From Trebonia kvetii (GTDB lineage Bacteria; Actinomycetota; Actinomycetes; Streptosporangiales; Streptosporangiaceae), in the NCBI RefSeq assembly GCF_007827045.1, contig NZ_RPFW01000008.1:1-64000 (forward strand): a stretch of 64,000 nt of DNA, in the 5' to 3' direction. Made by a program: the position numbers and the translations under genes. Numbering within the stretch: position 1 is the stretch's first letter; each line of letters begins with the position of its first letter. The notes below the pieces were generated by a model. The model saw only the letters and a list, made by a program, of their open reading frames with translations. It had not been told where the DNA came from and did no database searches. Positions 7,272 to 17,361 of the stretch are shown here, in pieces.

Positions 7272-8216
7272 ATGATCGAGGTACGGGGCCTCACGAAGCG
7301 ATACGGCGAGAAGATCGCCGTCAACGGGCTGACCTTCGGGATTGAACCGGGCAAGGTCACCGGCTTCCTGGGGCCGAACGGTGCGGGCAAGACCACGACG
7401 ATGCGCTGCATCCTCGGGCTCGACTACCCGAACGAGGGCACGGTGACCATTGACGGCAAGGCGTACCAGGACGCCGCGTACCCGATGCGAGAGGTCGGGG
7501 CGCTGCTCGAGGCGAAGGCGGTGCACGGGGGCCGCTCCGCCTACAACCACCTGCTGTGCCTGGCGCAGACCAACAGCCTGCCGAAGCGGCGGGTCGGCGA
7601 GGTGCTTGAGCTTGTCGGACTGACCGAGGTGGCGAAGAAGCGGTCCAAGGGCTTCTCGCTCGGCATGAGCCAGCGGCTCGGCATCGCGGCGACCATGCTC
7701 GGCGACCCCAAGGTGCTGATGTTCGACGAGCCGGTCAACGGTCTCGACCCTGAGGGCATCGTGTGGATCAGGAACCTGATGAAGGCCCTGGCGGCCGAGG
7801 GCCGCACGGTCTTCGTGTCCAGCCACCTGATGTCGGAGATGGAGAACACCGCCGACCACCTGATCGTGATCGGCCGCGGCAAGCTGATCGCTGACTGCAC
7901 GATGCAGGAGTTCGTCGCCGGGGCGTCCGGCGCCTCCGTGCGGGTCCGCACGCCGTCGACCGACCAGCTCGTGCGCGTGGTCTCCGCCAAGGGCGCCACC
8001 GCCAGCATCGACGACGATGGCGCCATCGAGGTGCGCGGCATGACCACCGAGGAGATCGGCGACCTGGCCTTCGGCGAGGGCATCAGGCTGCACGAGCTGA
8101 CCACGATCCGCGCCTCGCTTGAAGAGGCGTTCATGGAGCTGACCGCGGACAGCGTGGAGTACCACGCCGACGCGCCCGGTCACCAGGCGACCACGACGAT
8201 CGGAAGCGGGGTCTGA
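7272..8216 (+). CDS. ABC transporter ATP-binding protein
   Basis: The 314-residue ATPase has Walker A GPNGAGKT, the signature LGMSQ, Walker B VLMFDEP followed by VNGLDPEG, and the H-loop SSHLMSEME. The C-terminal ~80 residues are the extra domain typical of the drug/antibiotic exporter (DrrA/CcmA-type) class. ATG 7272 was chosen because GAGAGGA lies about 10 nt upstream; an in-frame GTG at 7239 lies before that site. The gene is followed after 2 nt by its permease, so the two form an export complex. The substrate is unknown. Confidence 0.93.
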   Translation: MIEVRGLTKRYGEKIAVNGLTFGIEPGKVTGFLGPNGAGKTTTMRCILGLDYPNEGTVTIDGKAYQDAAYPMREVGALLEAKAVHGGRSAYNHLLCLAQTNSLPKRRVGEVLELVGLTEVAKKRSKGFSLGMSQRLGIAATMLGDPKVLMFDEPVNGLDPEGIVWIRNLMKALAAEGRTVFVSSHLMSEMENTADHLIVIGRGKLIADCTMQEFVAGASGASVRVRTPSTDQLVRVVSAKGATASIDDDGAIEVRGMTTEEIGDLAFGEGIRLHELTTIRASLEEAFMELTADSVEYHADAPGHQATTTIGSGV

Positions 8217-8218
8217 CC

Positions 8219-9160
8219 GTGGCGACCATGACAACCTCCGACGTGCGGCTGTCCGCACTCCCTCCGGCTAGCGGTCAGGCGGGGCTGCGCGGCGTGATCG
8301 CCTCGGAGTTCACCAAGATCCGCTCGGTCCGTTCCACCTACTTCACGATCGCGGCGCTGGTCGTCGTCAGCGTCGGCATCGCGACGCTCATCGGCTTCGG
8401 CATCTCGCAGACCATCCACAACCAGCCCTGGCAGAAGGCGGGCACGGACGGCACCCAGAGCATCCTGATCCCGTTCTTCGAGCTGGGCCAGCTGATCATC
8501 GCGGTGGTCGGCGCGATGGCCATCACGTCCGAGTACTCAACGGGGATGATCCGCACCTCGCTGACGGCGATGCCGCGGCGTGGCACCGTCTACCTCGGCA
8601 AGCTGATCGTGCTCACCTCGCTGACGTTCATCGTCTCCCTGGTGACCTCGTTCCTCGCATTCTTCGCCGGCTCGGCGACGCTGGCAGGATCGGGCGTGGG
8701 CGGGTCGCTGTTCCACTCGGTCACGGTCCCGAGGGACGTCAACATGAGTCCGCCTACGGGCAATCAGGGCGGGCCGCCCAACTACACGTTCATCGGCCAC
8801 GAGGTCATCACCCAGGGCCACGTGCTCACCGCGATCGTCGGCTCGGCGCTGTTCGTCACCGTGGTGGCGCTGATCGCCTTCGGCCTCGGCGCGATCATCC
8901 GGCACACCGCCGGCGCGATCACCTCCGCGATCGGCCTGATGTTCGTGCTGTCGATCATCGTCCAGATCCTGCCGGACAGCTGGCGCTGGGAGATCGTCCG
9001 GTTCATGCCCGACGCGGCGGGCCGGGTCATCTCGGTGACGCTGCCGCAGAGGGACAATATGCACCTATGGTCGACGTGGCCGCAGTTCCTTGTGACGGTG
9101 ATCTGGATGCTGGTCTTCGTCGGCGTCGGCGGCTACCTGTTCCGCAAGCGCGACGCGTAA
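8219..9160 (+). CDS. ABC-2 type permease
   Basis: The 313-residue protein has about six hydrophobic segments, starting near residues 37-60 (YFTIAALVVVSVGIATLIGF). ITSEYSTGMIRTSL between TM2 and TM3 is a hallmark of ABC-2 permeases of the ABC-type 2 multidrug/antibiotic exporter group. It begins 2 nt after the ATPase stop, so it is translationally coupled. GTG 8219 and ATG 8228 are both possible starts. A long extracellular loop of about 50 residues (Asn/Gly/Pro-rich) lies between TM3 and TM4. The gene ends before a hairpin shared with the convergent HAD gene. Confidence 0.9.
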   Translation: MATMTTSDVRLSALPPASGQAGLRGVIASEFTKIRSVRSTYFTIAALVVVSVGIATLIGFGISQTIHNQPWQKAGTDGTQSILIPFFELGQLIIAVVGAMAITSEYSTGMIRTSLTAMPRRGTVYLGKLIVLTSLTFIVSLVTSFLAFFAGSATLAGSGVGGSLFHSVTVPRDVNMSPPTGNQGGPPNYTFIGHEVITQGHVLTAIVGSALFVTVVALIAFGLGAIIRHTAGAITSAIGLMFVLSIIVQILPDSWRWEIVRFMPDAAGRVISVTLPQRDNMHLWSTWPQFLVTVIWMLVFVGVGGYLFRKRDA

Positions 9161-9200
9161 CCGTGTTACACGCAAGTCAAAATCAAAAGCTATGAGGTGA

Positions 9201-9268
9201 CTGGGGTCCAGGAGGATTCCCGCCGGCACTCCTACGGAAGGCCGGCGGAAACCCCCCTCGGACCCCAG
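9201..9268. terminator. Bidirectional hairpin between convergent genes
   Basis: CTGGGGTCC (9201-9209) pairs with GGACCCCAG (9260-9268), and an inner stem pairs TTCCCGCCGGC (9217-9227) with GCCGGCGGAAA (9241-9251) with one mismatch. It lies between the ends of the permease and the HAD gene. There is no U-run, as is usual for actinobacterial terminators. Confidence 0.7.
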
Positions 9269-9322
9269 TCCGTTTCCAGGGCTGAACCTCAAGGCGTGTC
9301 ACAGCGGTTAGCGGCCGCGGCA

Positions 9323-9973
9323 TCAGAGGGCGGCTATCTTCTCTGCACTAAGCGCGGTGAGCGAGTCAAGCGTGATACTGGCCAGCTTCAATGCGTCGGC
9401 TGCCGGCGGGTACTCGGGACGCGGGACCGCGATGACCGTGCAGCCGGCGGCCGCGGCGGAGCGCAGGCCGTTGGTGGAGTCTTCGATGGCGGCACAGGAG
9501 GCCGCGGGCCTCCCCAGGCGGGCGGTCGCTTCCAGGTAGACGTCGGGGGCGGGCTTGCCGCGGGGGACCTCTTCGCTCGACACCGCGGCGGCGAACGCGG
9601 GGCGCATGCCGGATGCGTCGAGAACGGCCTCGATGAGCGACTTGGGCGCGGAACTCGCGACCGCGAGCGGCCAGCGACTCGCCAGGGCGAACACGGCGTC
9701 GACCGCGCCGGGCAGCAGCGGCAGGTGGACCTGGTACTCCTCTTTCATGGCCGCGATGACCCGCTCGGCGATCTCGGCGGGCGGGAGCGGAATGCCGAAG
9801 TCCTCGCTTATGTAGGCGGACCACTCGGCGGTGGACATGCCCATCATCCTGTCCTGCGCGTCGTCGGCCCAGCGCCCGCCGTGCGCGGCGGTGAACGCCC
9901 GCCTGACCCGCTCCCACACCGGCTCGGAGTCGACGAGCACCCCGTCCATGTCGAAAACGACCGCTTCGATCAC
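9323..9973 (-). CDS. HAD family hydrolase (beta-phosphoglucomutase-like)
   Basis: The protein has about 216 residues. Motif I is FDMDGVLVDSE, motif II VASSAPK, and motif IV AAIEDSTNGLRSAAAAG. The alpha-helical cap between motifs I and II is the type found in beta-phosphoglucomutase and 2-deoxyglucose-6-phosphatase relatives, so it acts on a small phosphorylated metabolite. The GTG at 9973 directly precedes IEAVVFDMDG and has a GGTGGAGG site 4 nt upstream. A start at 10015 is also possible and would add a Gly/Ser-rich N-terminus. It is monocistronic and faces the ABC exporter. Confidence 0.85.
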   Translation of the reverse strand: MIEAVVFDMDGVLVDSEPVWERVRRAFTAAHGGRWADDAQDRMMGMSTAEWSAYISEDFGIPLPPAEIAERVIAAMKEEYQVHLPLLPGAVDAVFALASRWPLAVASSAPKSLIEAVLDASGMRPAFAAAVSSEEVPRGKPAPDVYLEATARLGRPAASCAAIEDSTNGLRSAAAAGCTVIAVPRPEYPPAADALKLASITLDSLTALSAEKIAAL

Positions 9974-10055
9974 GCCGCCTCCACCGCTCGCTGAACCCGC
10001 CACGACTGTCTTCACCCGGCATTATCCCTAGGAGCGGGCCAGGCACGCGCTGACG

Positions 10056-10199
10056 GTGCTGCGCGGCCGCCGCGACCGGGTCCGGCTCGACCCTGACGAC
10101 CCGCTGGCTGTCCTCGCCGCGGTCATCGCGGAGGCCAGGGGCCGCTACCCTCTCGGGCCGCAGCGCCGCACGATTCTCGCCAGGCTCAGCCTGGACTAG
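10056..10199 (+). other. Possible small gene or gene remnant
   Basis: A 47-codon frame with typical high-GC codon use encodes a basic, helical peptide (DPDDPLAVLAAVIAEARGRY) ending RLSLD. There is no good ribosome-binding site and no start codon close to the AGGAG at 10030. The frame stays open back to 10032. Its stop TAG shares the CTAG tetranucleotide with the kinase stop on the other strand. It may be the 3' end of a decayed gene; no family is recognised. Confidence 0.25.
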
Positions 10200-12043
10200 A
10201 AGTAGACATACCCGGCATCGTTGCCTGAGGACATGATGTTGCCGCCGTAGCGAGCCCACTCGGGCTGCACCGTCCACTGGCCGTCGGCGGGGACCGTCGT
10301 GATCGTGAAGTTGCAGGTCAACGTCGCGCATACCGGCGAGTAATAGGTGCCGCTCACGTTGCCGGCGGCGTCTTCGAGCAGCAGGATGATCTGCTCGTGC
10401 CAGGCCGTCACCGTCACGCCAAGAATGCCGTGCAGGGCCAGTTTCCCGTTGTGCACGCGGATGCACGCCTTGAGCGTCTGACCGGTGACCTTGCCCGTCG
10501 CCAGCGTGGCGGGTGCCGCCGTACCGCACTGCCAGGCGGTGTCGGCCGGACCCGTGGGTGACGGCGTGGCCGAGGGGGAGACCGACGGCGAAGGCGTGGC
10601 GGACGCTGACGTGGACGACGACGGTGCCGGGGCGATCGACGAGGTGGCCGACGGCGGCGGGGTGGGGGTGCGGCTTCGCGTCGGCGTCGCGGTGCCGGAC
10701 TGCCCTGGCCGCTGGCCGCGGTGGGTCGCCGGGGCCGTCCCCGGCGTCGCGGTGCCGCCTTGCGTGGCCGTTCCCGCCGAGGCGGTGGCGGACCGGCCTG
10801 GGCTCGCGGACTGCCCGGCCGGGCTCACCGAGCCGGTCACGGTGCTGGCGACGCCCGGCGCGGCCTTCGCATGCTTCCCAGACGACAGGCTGACCGCGAA
10901 CGCGATGACCGCGATGATGCCGGTCGCCGCGGCGAGCAGTACGACAGCCCAGCCGAACCAGAAACCGCTGCGGCGCGGCGGCCGCGGACCGCTCGCCCCG
11001 CCGCCGGGCGGCAGGAGATCGCTGGCGTGCACGGTAGCGTCGGTCGGCCCCGCCTCCGTCGGCCTCGCCTCCAACGGCACCGCCACCATCGGCGGCGCCG
11101 CGATGGCCAGCACAGCGCCGGCCGGATCCGCGACAGCGCCGCGGCCGGATTCGAGCGCTGCCTCCCTGGGCAGAGTGTCGAGGTCCCACGCGGCGGAAAG
11201 GCCCGGCCAGGCGGCGGACGACCGCGAGTTTCCCGGTGCCGTCGGCGTCCACGCCGCACCGCGCAGCGCTTGCTCGAGTTCGGCGGCGCGGGGCCTGCGG
11301 CCGGGGTCCTTATCCAGGCAGGCGGCGATCACCTGCCAGGCGGCGTCGGAAATGCCGTCCGGGCGTTCCGCCGTCAGGTGCAGATGGCCGTGCATCACCG
11401 CCGCGGGCACGCCGGTGAACGGCGGATGCCCGGCGAGCAATTCGTACAGCGTGACGCCGACGGCGTAGCAGTCGCAGGCGGGGGTGGGCTCTTCCCCCCG
11501 GATCACCTCGGGCGCCAGGTAGTGCAGGGTGCCGAGGAAGACGCCCTCGGTGGTGAGGGCCGCCTCGCCGGTGACGAGGGCGATGCCGAAGTCGGTCAGC
11601 CGCACCTGGCCGCCGTCGAGCAGGATGTTCGCTGGCTTGAGGTCGCGGTGCACGATGCCCGCGGCGTGCGCCGCGGCGAGCGCGGCACAGACCTGCGCCA
11701 TGAGTTCCGTCGCCTCGGCCGCGTCCAGCGCCCCGCCGCGCCGCTTGCGGCGCGTGGCCAGGTCGCCGTCGGCGACAAGGTCCATCACCAGGGCGAGTTG
11801 GTCGCCTTCGACGATCATGTCGTGCAGAACGACCACGTTCTGGTGCCTGAAGCGGACCAGCGCCGTCCGCTCGCGCACGAACCTGGCAACGGTCGCCGGA
11901 TCCTGAGCGTGTTCGGGGCGCAGCAGCTTGATCGCGTAGGCGGTCTCCGTTACGGTGTCGCGGCCCCGCCAGACGACCCCGAGGCTGCCTTCGCCGATCC
12001 GCTCCTCAAGCTGGTAGTGGCTGCCCAGGCGCAGGGGAGTCAT
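10196..12043 (-). CDS. Membrane Ser/Thr protein kinase (paralogue A)
   Basis: The 615-residue kinase has a Hanks-type catalytic domain (residues ~8-270): Gly loop GEGSLG, Lys39 in AIKLL, catalytic HRDLKPANILL (Asp134), DFGIA and LAPEV. A Pro/Ala linker leads to one transmembrane helix (WAVVLLAAATGIIAVIAFAV). A Ser/Thr/Pro-rich stalk then leads to an extracellular domain of ~110 residues with four cysteines (WQCG, KACIRV, SPVC and LTCNF). The start ATG 12043 was chosen because the paralogue upstream has the identical TACCAT box at the same distance. It follows its paralogue after 57 nt. The outer domain presumably senses an extracellular signal; substrate and ligand are unknown. Confidence 0.92.
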   Translation of the reverse strand: MTPLRLGSHYQLEERIGEGSLGVVWRGRDTVTETAYAIKLLRPEHAQDPATVARFVRERTALVRFRHQNVVVLHDMIVEGDQLALVMDLVADGDLATRRKRRGGALDAAEATELMAQVCAALAAAHAAGIVHRDLKPANILLDGGQVRLTDFGIALVTGEAALTTEGVFLGTLHYLAPEVIRGEEPTPACDCYAVGVTLYELLAGHPPFTGVPAAVMHGHLHLTAERPDGISDAAWQVIAACLDKDPGRRPRAAELEQALRGAAWTPTAPGNSRSSAAWPGLSAAWDLDTLPREAALESGRGAVADPAGAVLAIAAPPMVAVPLEARPTEAGPTDATVHASDLLPPGGGASGPRPPRRSGFWFGWAVVLLAAATGIIAVIAFAVSLSSGKHAKAAPGVASTVTGSVSPAGQSASPGRSATASAGTATQGGTATPGTAPATHRGQRPGQSGTATPTRSRTPTPPPSATSSIAPAPSSSTSASATPSPSVSPSATPSPTGPADTAWQCGTAAPATLATGKVTGQTLKACIRVHNGKLALHGILGVTVTAWHEQIILLLEDAAGNVSGTYYSPVCATLTCNFTITTVPADGQWTVQPEWARYGGNIMSSGNDAGYVYF

Positions 12044-12051
12044 ATCGTGTG

Positions 12052-12057
12052 ATGGTA
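12052..12057 (-). promoter_or_regulatory. -10 box of kinase A (leaderless)
   Basis: TACCAT on the minus strand lies 8 nt before the ATG at 12043. The sequence CTACCATCAC-CGATATGAC is shared with kinase B apart from single-base changes, so the promoter was duplicated with the gene. Confidence 0.6.
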
Positions 12058-12100
12058 GGGGAAAAGGGACGGCAGCCATGCCGACTTGCCCTTTTCGGAA

Positions 12101-13777
<1,677 letters not shown>

Positions 13778-13785
13778 ATCGGGTG

Positions 13786-13791
13786 ATGGTA
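13786..13791 (-). promoter_or_regulatory. -10 box of kinase B (leaderless)
   Basis: TACCAT on the minus strand is 8 nt before the ATG at 13777, the same geometry as for kinase A. No Shine-Dalgarno sequence is present. Confidence 0.6.
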
Positions 13792-13902
13792 GGCCAGATA
13801 ACAACGTTTAACGGGCCTGTTACATCTTTTTTGCGACAAAGTGCTAGCGGACTGTAGCCAATAAGGCCTGAAATGCCCGGCTTTGATAGCTTTCGTAGGC
13901 TC

Positions 13903-14751
13903 TTACGGCAGGGTCAGGATCTCGTGACCGTCCTCGGTGACGAGGATCGTGTGCTCGAACTGCGCGGTGCGCTTGTGGTCCCGCGTGACCGCCGTCCAGC
14001 CGTCGGGCCAGATGTCGTAGCTGATGACCCCGAGCGTGAGCATCGGCTCGATGGTGAAGGTCATGCCTGCTTCCATGGTCACCGTGGACGACGGGTCGTC
14101 GTAGTGCGGGACGACGAGCCCGGAGTGGAAGGTCGTGCCGATCCCGTGCCCGGTGAAGTCGCGCACCACCCCGTAGCCGAACCGCTTGGCGTAGGACTCG
14201 ATTACCCGCCCGACGGCGTTCAGCGGCCTGCCAGGCGCCACGGCGCGGATGCCGCGCATCATCGCCTCCTTCGTCCGCTCGACGAGCAGTCGCGAGTCCT
14301 CCGCCACGTCGCCGGCCAGGAAGGTGGCGTTGGTGTCGCCGTGCACACCGCCGATGTAGGCCGTGATGTCCACGTTCACGATGTCGCCGTCGCCGATCAC
14401 CGTGTCGTCGGGTATGCCGTGGCAGATCACCTCGTTCAGCGAGGTGCACAGCGACTTCGGGTAGCCGCGGTAGCCGAGCGTCGACGGGTAGGCCCCGTGC
14501 GAGACAAGGAACTCGTGCCCCACGGCATCCAGGTGGTCCGTGGTGACGCCGGGCCGCACGTGCCGCCCGACCTCCTCGAGCGCCTGCGCCGCGAGCCGGC
14601 AGGCGATCCGCATCCGCGCGATCGTGTCCGCGTCTTTCACGTCGGACTCGCCGAGCGTGGGCGCCTTCTTGCCCACGTACTCGGGACGCGGGATGTTCGC
14701 GGGAACCTGCCGGGCCGGAGACAGCCGGCCCGGGTGGAGCACAGTGGCCAT
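13903..14751 (-). CDS. map: Methionine aminopeptidase, type I
   Basis: The 282-residue enzyme removes the N-terminal Met from nascent proteins. The dinuclear metal ligands are visible: Asp in VNVDITAYIGG, Asp in HGDTNATF, His in FTGHGIGT, Glu in IEPMLT and Glu in QFEHT. The substrate-binding His lies in EVICHGIPD. The N-terminal ~40 residues, with a PxxP stretch (LSPARQVPANIPRPEYVG), form the extension seen in actinobacterial Map enzymes that lack a zinc finger. The ATG at 14751 lies 8 nt downstream of TAGACT, indicating a leaderless transcript. It is divergent from the 59-residue gene at 14772. Confidence 0.97.
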   Translation of the reverse strand: MATVLHPGRLSPARQVPANIPRPEYVGKKAPTLGESDVKDADTIARMRIACRLAAQALEEVGRHVRPGVTTDHLDAVGHEFLVSHGAYPSTLGYRGYPKSLCTSLNEVICHGIPDDTVIGDGDIVNVDITAYIGGVHGDTNATFLAGDVAEDSRLLVERTKEAMMRGIRAVAPGRPLNAVGRVIESYAKRFGYGVVRDFTGHGIGTTFHSGLVVPHYDDPSSTVTMEAGMTFTIEPMLTLGVISYDIWPDGWTAVTRDHKRTAQFEHTILVTEDGHEILTLP

Positions 14752-14771
14752 GTTTTGCGAGTCTAGTAGGC

Positions 14772-14951
14772 ATGGCGAACTCCGACGAGCACGACCAATG
14801 GTGGTTCTGTACCAGGCACATGCGGGTCGAGCCCGCTGACACCCCCTGCCCCGGCAAGGATCTCCTCGGCCCCTACGCGACGAAGGAGGAGGCGTCCCAC
14901 GCGCTCGACAAGGTCAAGGAGCGCAACGAGGCCTGGGACAAACAGGATTAG
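14772..14951 (+). CDS. Small conserved Trp-rich protein
   Basis: The 59-residue frame begins with an ATG 21 nt from the divergent map start. The sequence WWFCTRHMRVEP, followed by CPGKDLLGPYATKEEASHAL and a Lys/Glu-rich helix, resembles the small actinobacterial proteins often annotated as SPOR-domain-like. Two Cys and one His could bind metal. Codon use is typical of the neighbourhood. The gene is short, so the identification rests on the recognisable motif. Function is unknown. Confidence 0.7.
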   Translation: MANSDEHDQWWFCTRHMRVEPADTPCPGKDLLGPYATKEEASHALDKVKERNEAWDKQD

Positions 14952-15040
14952 GCAGTCCCTCGCGGTCCGCATGGACGCCGGCACGACCGATGCGGTATCC
15001 ATGCGGCCGCCCGGGCGCAAACCGGGCTACGCTAGTGCCT

Positions 15041-15967
15041 GTGAGCAATGACTTGCCGCCGGCCGCGGAAGCCAGGATGGCCGAGATCAGGAGCAGCGGC
15101 ACCTGGGGCTCTGCGCTCACCGCCGACGAATTCGCCGCCGTCCGTTCGGCCGGCTTCGAGCCGGCCGGCCAGGTACTCGGCGCGGCTGTCTACAACATCG
15201 GCTACACCGGCGGCTACGGCTGCCCGGGCGCGTGGGGCGGTTACTCCTACGCCTGGGCGCCCGCCACGACGCGGACCCAGGTGTCGAGCAGGGGCGGCTA
15301 CGGCTCGTTCGGCCCGCTGGTCAACACGATGTACGAGGCGCGCCGCAAGGCCATCAGCCGGATGGTCGCCGAGTGCACCGAGCTCGGCGGGCACGGGGTG
15401 GTCGGCGTGCGGCTCACCATCGGGTCGTTCCCGTCGGGCGGTCTCGAGTTCAAGGCGATAGGCACCGCGATCCGCGCGCCTGGCGCGCGGCCGCTGCGCC
15501 ACCCGTTCACCTCCGACCTGTCCGGGCAGGACTTCGCCAAGCTGGTGCACAGCGGCTGGATGGCTGCCGGGCTCGTCCTCGGCATCTCGATCGCCGCCAG
15601 GCACGACGACTGGCGCACCGTCGGCCAGACCCGCTGGTCGGCGGGGAACGCCGAGGTCACCGGCTGGACCGAGCTGGTCAACGACGCCAGGCACGACGCG
15701 CGCCAGCAACTCGCAGCCGATGTCAAGCGCCTCGGCGGGGAGGGCGTCGTCATCGCGGACATGGACATGCGGGTCCGCGAGCGCGAGTGTCCCGCCCAGG
15801 AGGGCGGCCGCGACCACGTGATCGAGGCGGTCAACATCGGTACCGCGATCGTGCGATTCACAAGCAGTCATTCCGAACGGGATCGGCAGACTCCGCTCGC
15901 CATCATGTCTCTCGACCCGCAGCGGCGTCAGGCGGCGCGGGTCGATATCGGCCAAAACAGGCGCTAG
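15041..15967 (+). CDS. Protein with two YbjQ-type (heavy-metal-binding) domains
   Basis: The 308-residue protein contains two domains of the YbjQ/DUF74 family, called heavy-metal-binding in databases although the function is not settled. Domain 1 (~25-150) has GQVLGAAVYNIG, a long helix with EARRKAISRM, and GGHGVVGVRL...FKAIGTAI. Domain 2 (~160-290) has GLVLGISIA, a helix with ARHDARQQL, and GGEGVVIADM...VNIGTAI. The first domain carries a Gly/Tyr-rich insertion. The GTG at 15041 lies 7 nt after TACGCT, so it is probably leaderless. The next gene has the same two-domain design. Confidence 0.8.
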   Translation: MSNDLPPAAEARMAEIRSSGTWGSALTADEFAAVRSAGFEPAGQVLGAAVYNIGYTGGYGCPGAWGGYSYAWAPATTRTQVSSRGGYGSFGPLVNTMYEARRKAISRMVAECTELGGHGVVGVRLTIGSFPSGGLEFKAIGTAIRAPGARPLRHPFTSDLSGQDFAKLVHSGWMAAGLVLGISIAARHDDWRTVGQTRWSAGNAEVTGWTELVNDARHDARQQLAADVKRLGGEGVVIADMDMRVRERECPAQEGGRDHVIEAVNIGTAIVRFTSSHSERDRQTPLAIMSLDPQRRQAARVDIGQNRR

Positions 15968-15991
15968 TGCACGGAAGATAAGAGGACGTCG

Positions 15992-16834
15992 ATGACCAAC
16001 CAGCAGGTCGACCTGGGCGCGGCGGGCGTACCGCAGGACGCGATCAAGCGGCTCGCCGAGCTGCAGCCGGGCAAGGCGGGGTCGATCTTCACGTCCGACC
16101 TTTCGGTGAACGAGTTCCTGCTTGTCCGCGAGGTGGGCTTCCGGCCGCTCGGGCTCGTGCTCGGCTCGTCGATCTACCACGTCGGCCTGCAGATCGGCCG
16201 CTGGGGCAAGAACCAGGAGCTCAACGTCCTGTCCCAGGCGATGTACCACGCGCGGGAGCTGGCGATGACCCGGATGGAGGCCGAGGCGGACGCGCTCGGC
16301 GCTGACGGCATCGTCGGCGTGCGCCTCGACGTGGAGATGAAGGAGTTCGGCGCGGACATCGCCGAGTTCATCGCGATCGGCACCGCTGTGAAGGCCGATC
16401 CTGGCGCGGGCGGCGGCGGGGTGTCGAACTGGCGCAACAACAAGCGCCAGCCGTTCACCTCCGACCTGTCAGGACAGGACTTCTGGACCCTGATCAGGGC
16501 AGGCTACGCGCCGCTCGGCATGGTCATGGGCTCGTGCGTGTACCACATCGCGCACCAGCGGATGGGGTCGGTGCTCGGCAACATCGGGCGGAACGTGGAG
16601 ATCGAGCAGTTCACCCAGGCCCTGTACGACGCCCGCGAGCTCGCGATGAGCCGGATGCAGGCCGAGGCAGAGGAACTGCACGCCGAGGGCATCGTCGGGG
16701 TGCAGCTTCGCCAGCACTCGCACACCTGGGGCTCGCACACCACGGAGTTCTTCGCCATCGGCACCGCGGTGCGGCCGCTGCGCGAGGACCATGTCATCGA
16801 GCGCCCGACGATGGTCCTGTCCCTGGACGCCTGA
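15992..16834 (+). CDS. Second protein with two YbjQ-type domains
   Basis: The 280-residue protein has two YbjQ/DUF74 units. Unit 1 shows GLVLGSSIYHVG, ARELAMTRMEAEADALGADG, and FIAIGTAVK. Unit 2 shows GMVMGSCVYHIA, ARELAMSRMQAEAEELHAEG, and FFAIGTAVR. Its two units are closer to each other than to those of the preceding gene, and both are preceded by a SDLS motif. An AGAGGA site (15981-15986) lies before the ATG. It is 24 nt downstream of the preceding gene, so the two probably form an operon. Its 3' end overlaps the convergent NUDIX gene by 41 nt. Confidence 0.82.
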   Translation: MTNQQVDLGAAGVPQDAIKRLAELQPGKAGSIFTSDLSVNEFLLVREVGFRPLGLVLGSSIYHVGLQIGRWGKNQELNVLSQAMYHARELAMTRMEAEADALGADGIVGVRLDVEMKEFGADIAEFIAIGTAVKADPGAGGGGVSNWRNNKRQPFTSDLSGQDFWTLIRAGYAPLGMVMGSCVYHIAHQRMGSVLGNIGRNVEIEQFTQALYDARELAMSRMQAEAEELHAEGIVGVQLRQHSHTWGSHTTEFFAIGTAVRPLREDHVIERPTMVLSLDA

Positions 16835-17291
16835 GCCATCCGGTCGCGGTCAGCAGCGCGCGGGTGAACCGGCTCAGCGGGATGGACTCTAGTTCCTCCG
16901 GCGTGAACCAGGCGATCTCGCTCAGCTCGCCGTCGGCCGGGGCGGGGTCCCCGTCGGTGATCTCCGCCTCGTAGACGGCGGGGATGTAAGCGACGCGGTC
17001 GCCGTTCGGGTAGCTGATCTCGTAGTCAGGGCCGCCGAGCACGTCGATCAGCCGTACCAGCCGGATGGCGACGCCGATCTCCTCCCGCGCTTCCCTGACA
17101 GCCGCCTCAGCGGGTGACTCGCCGGGATCGACCGCGCCGCCCACCGTGCCCCAGCCGTCGCTGTGCCCCGTGTGCCACGCAAGCAATAGCCGCCCCCGGT
17201 CATCGACTGGCAGCACAGTGACGCACGGCAGCACAAGGAGCTCGTGCCCGACGGCCGCACGCAGCCGGGCAACGTGCGGCGATATCCCCAT
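16794..17291 (-). CDS. NUDIX hydrolase
   Basis: The 165-residue protein has a complete NUDIX box starting GGAVDPGESPAEAAVREARE and continuing EIGV, which fits Gx5Ex7REUxEExGU. It hydrolyses a nucleoside-diphosphate-linked substrate whose identity cannot be read from the sequence. The ATG at 17291 is 7 nt downstream of TAGGGT (17304-17299), supporting a leaderless start. An open frame extends further 5' but lacks family similarity. The last 14 codons lie antisense to the end of the YbjQ gene. Confidence 0.92.
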   Translation of the reverse strand: MGISPHVARLRAAVGHELLVLPCVTVLPVDDRGRLLLAWHTGHSDGWGTVGGAVDPGESPAEAAVREAREEIGVAIRLVRLIDVLGGPDYEISYPNGDRVAYIPAVYEAEITDGDPAPADGELSEIAWFTPEELESIPLSRFTRALLTATGWLRRPGTGPSSGAR

Positions 17292-17361
17292 GCGCGCCAC
17301 CCTACGCTGGCACGCGCCGGGCATCGGGGCCTGCGACCGCTCACTGCGCGGGATGGATCCG

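Noticed and set aside
9366..11252. Long minus-strand frame spanning the HAD and kinase genes
   Set aside because: It is out of frame with two recognisable genes and consists of Arg/His/Gly-rich nonsense.
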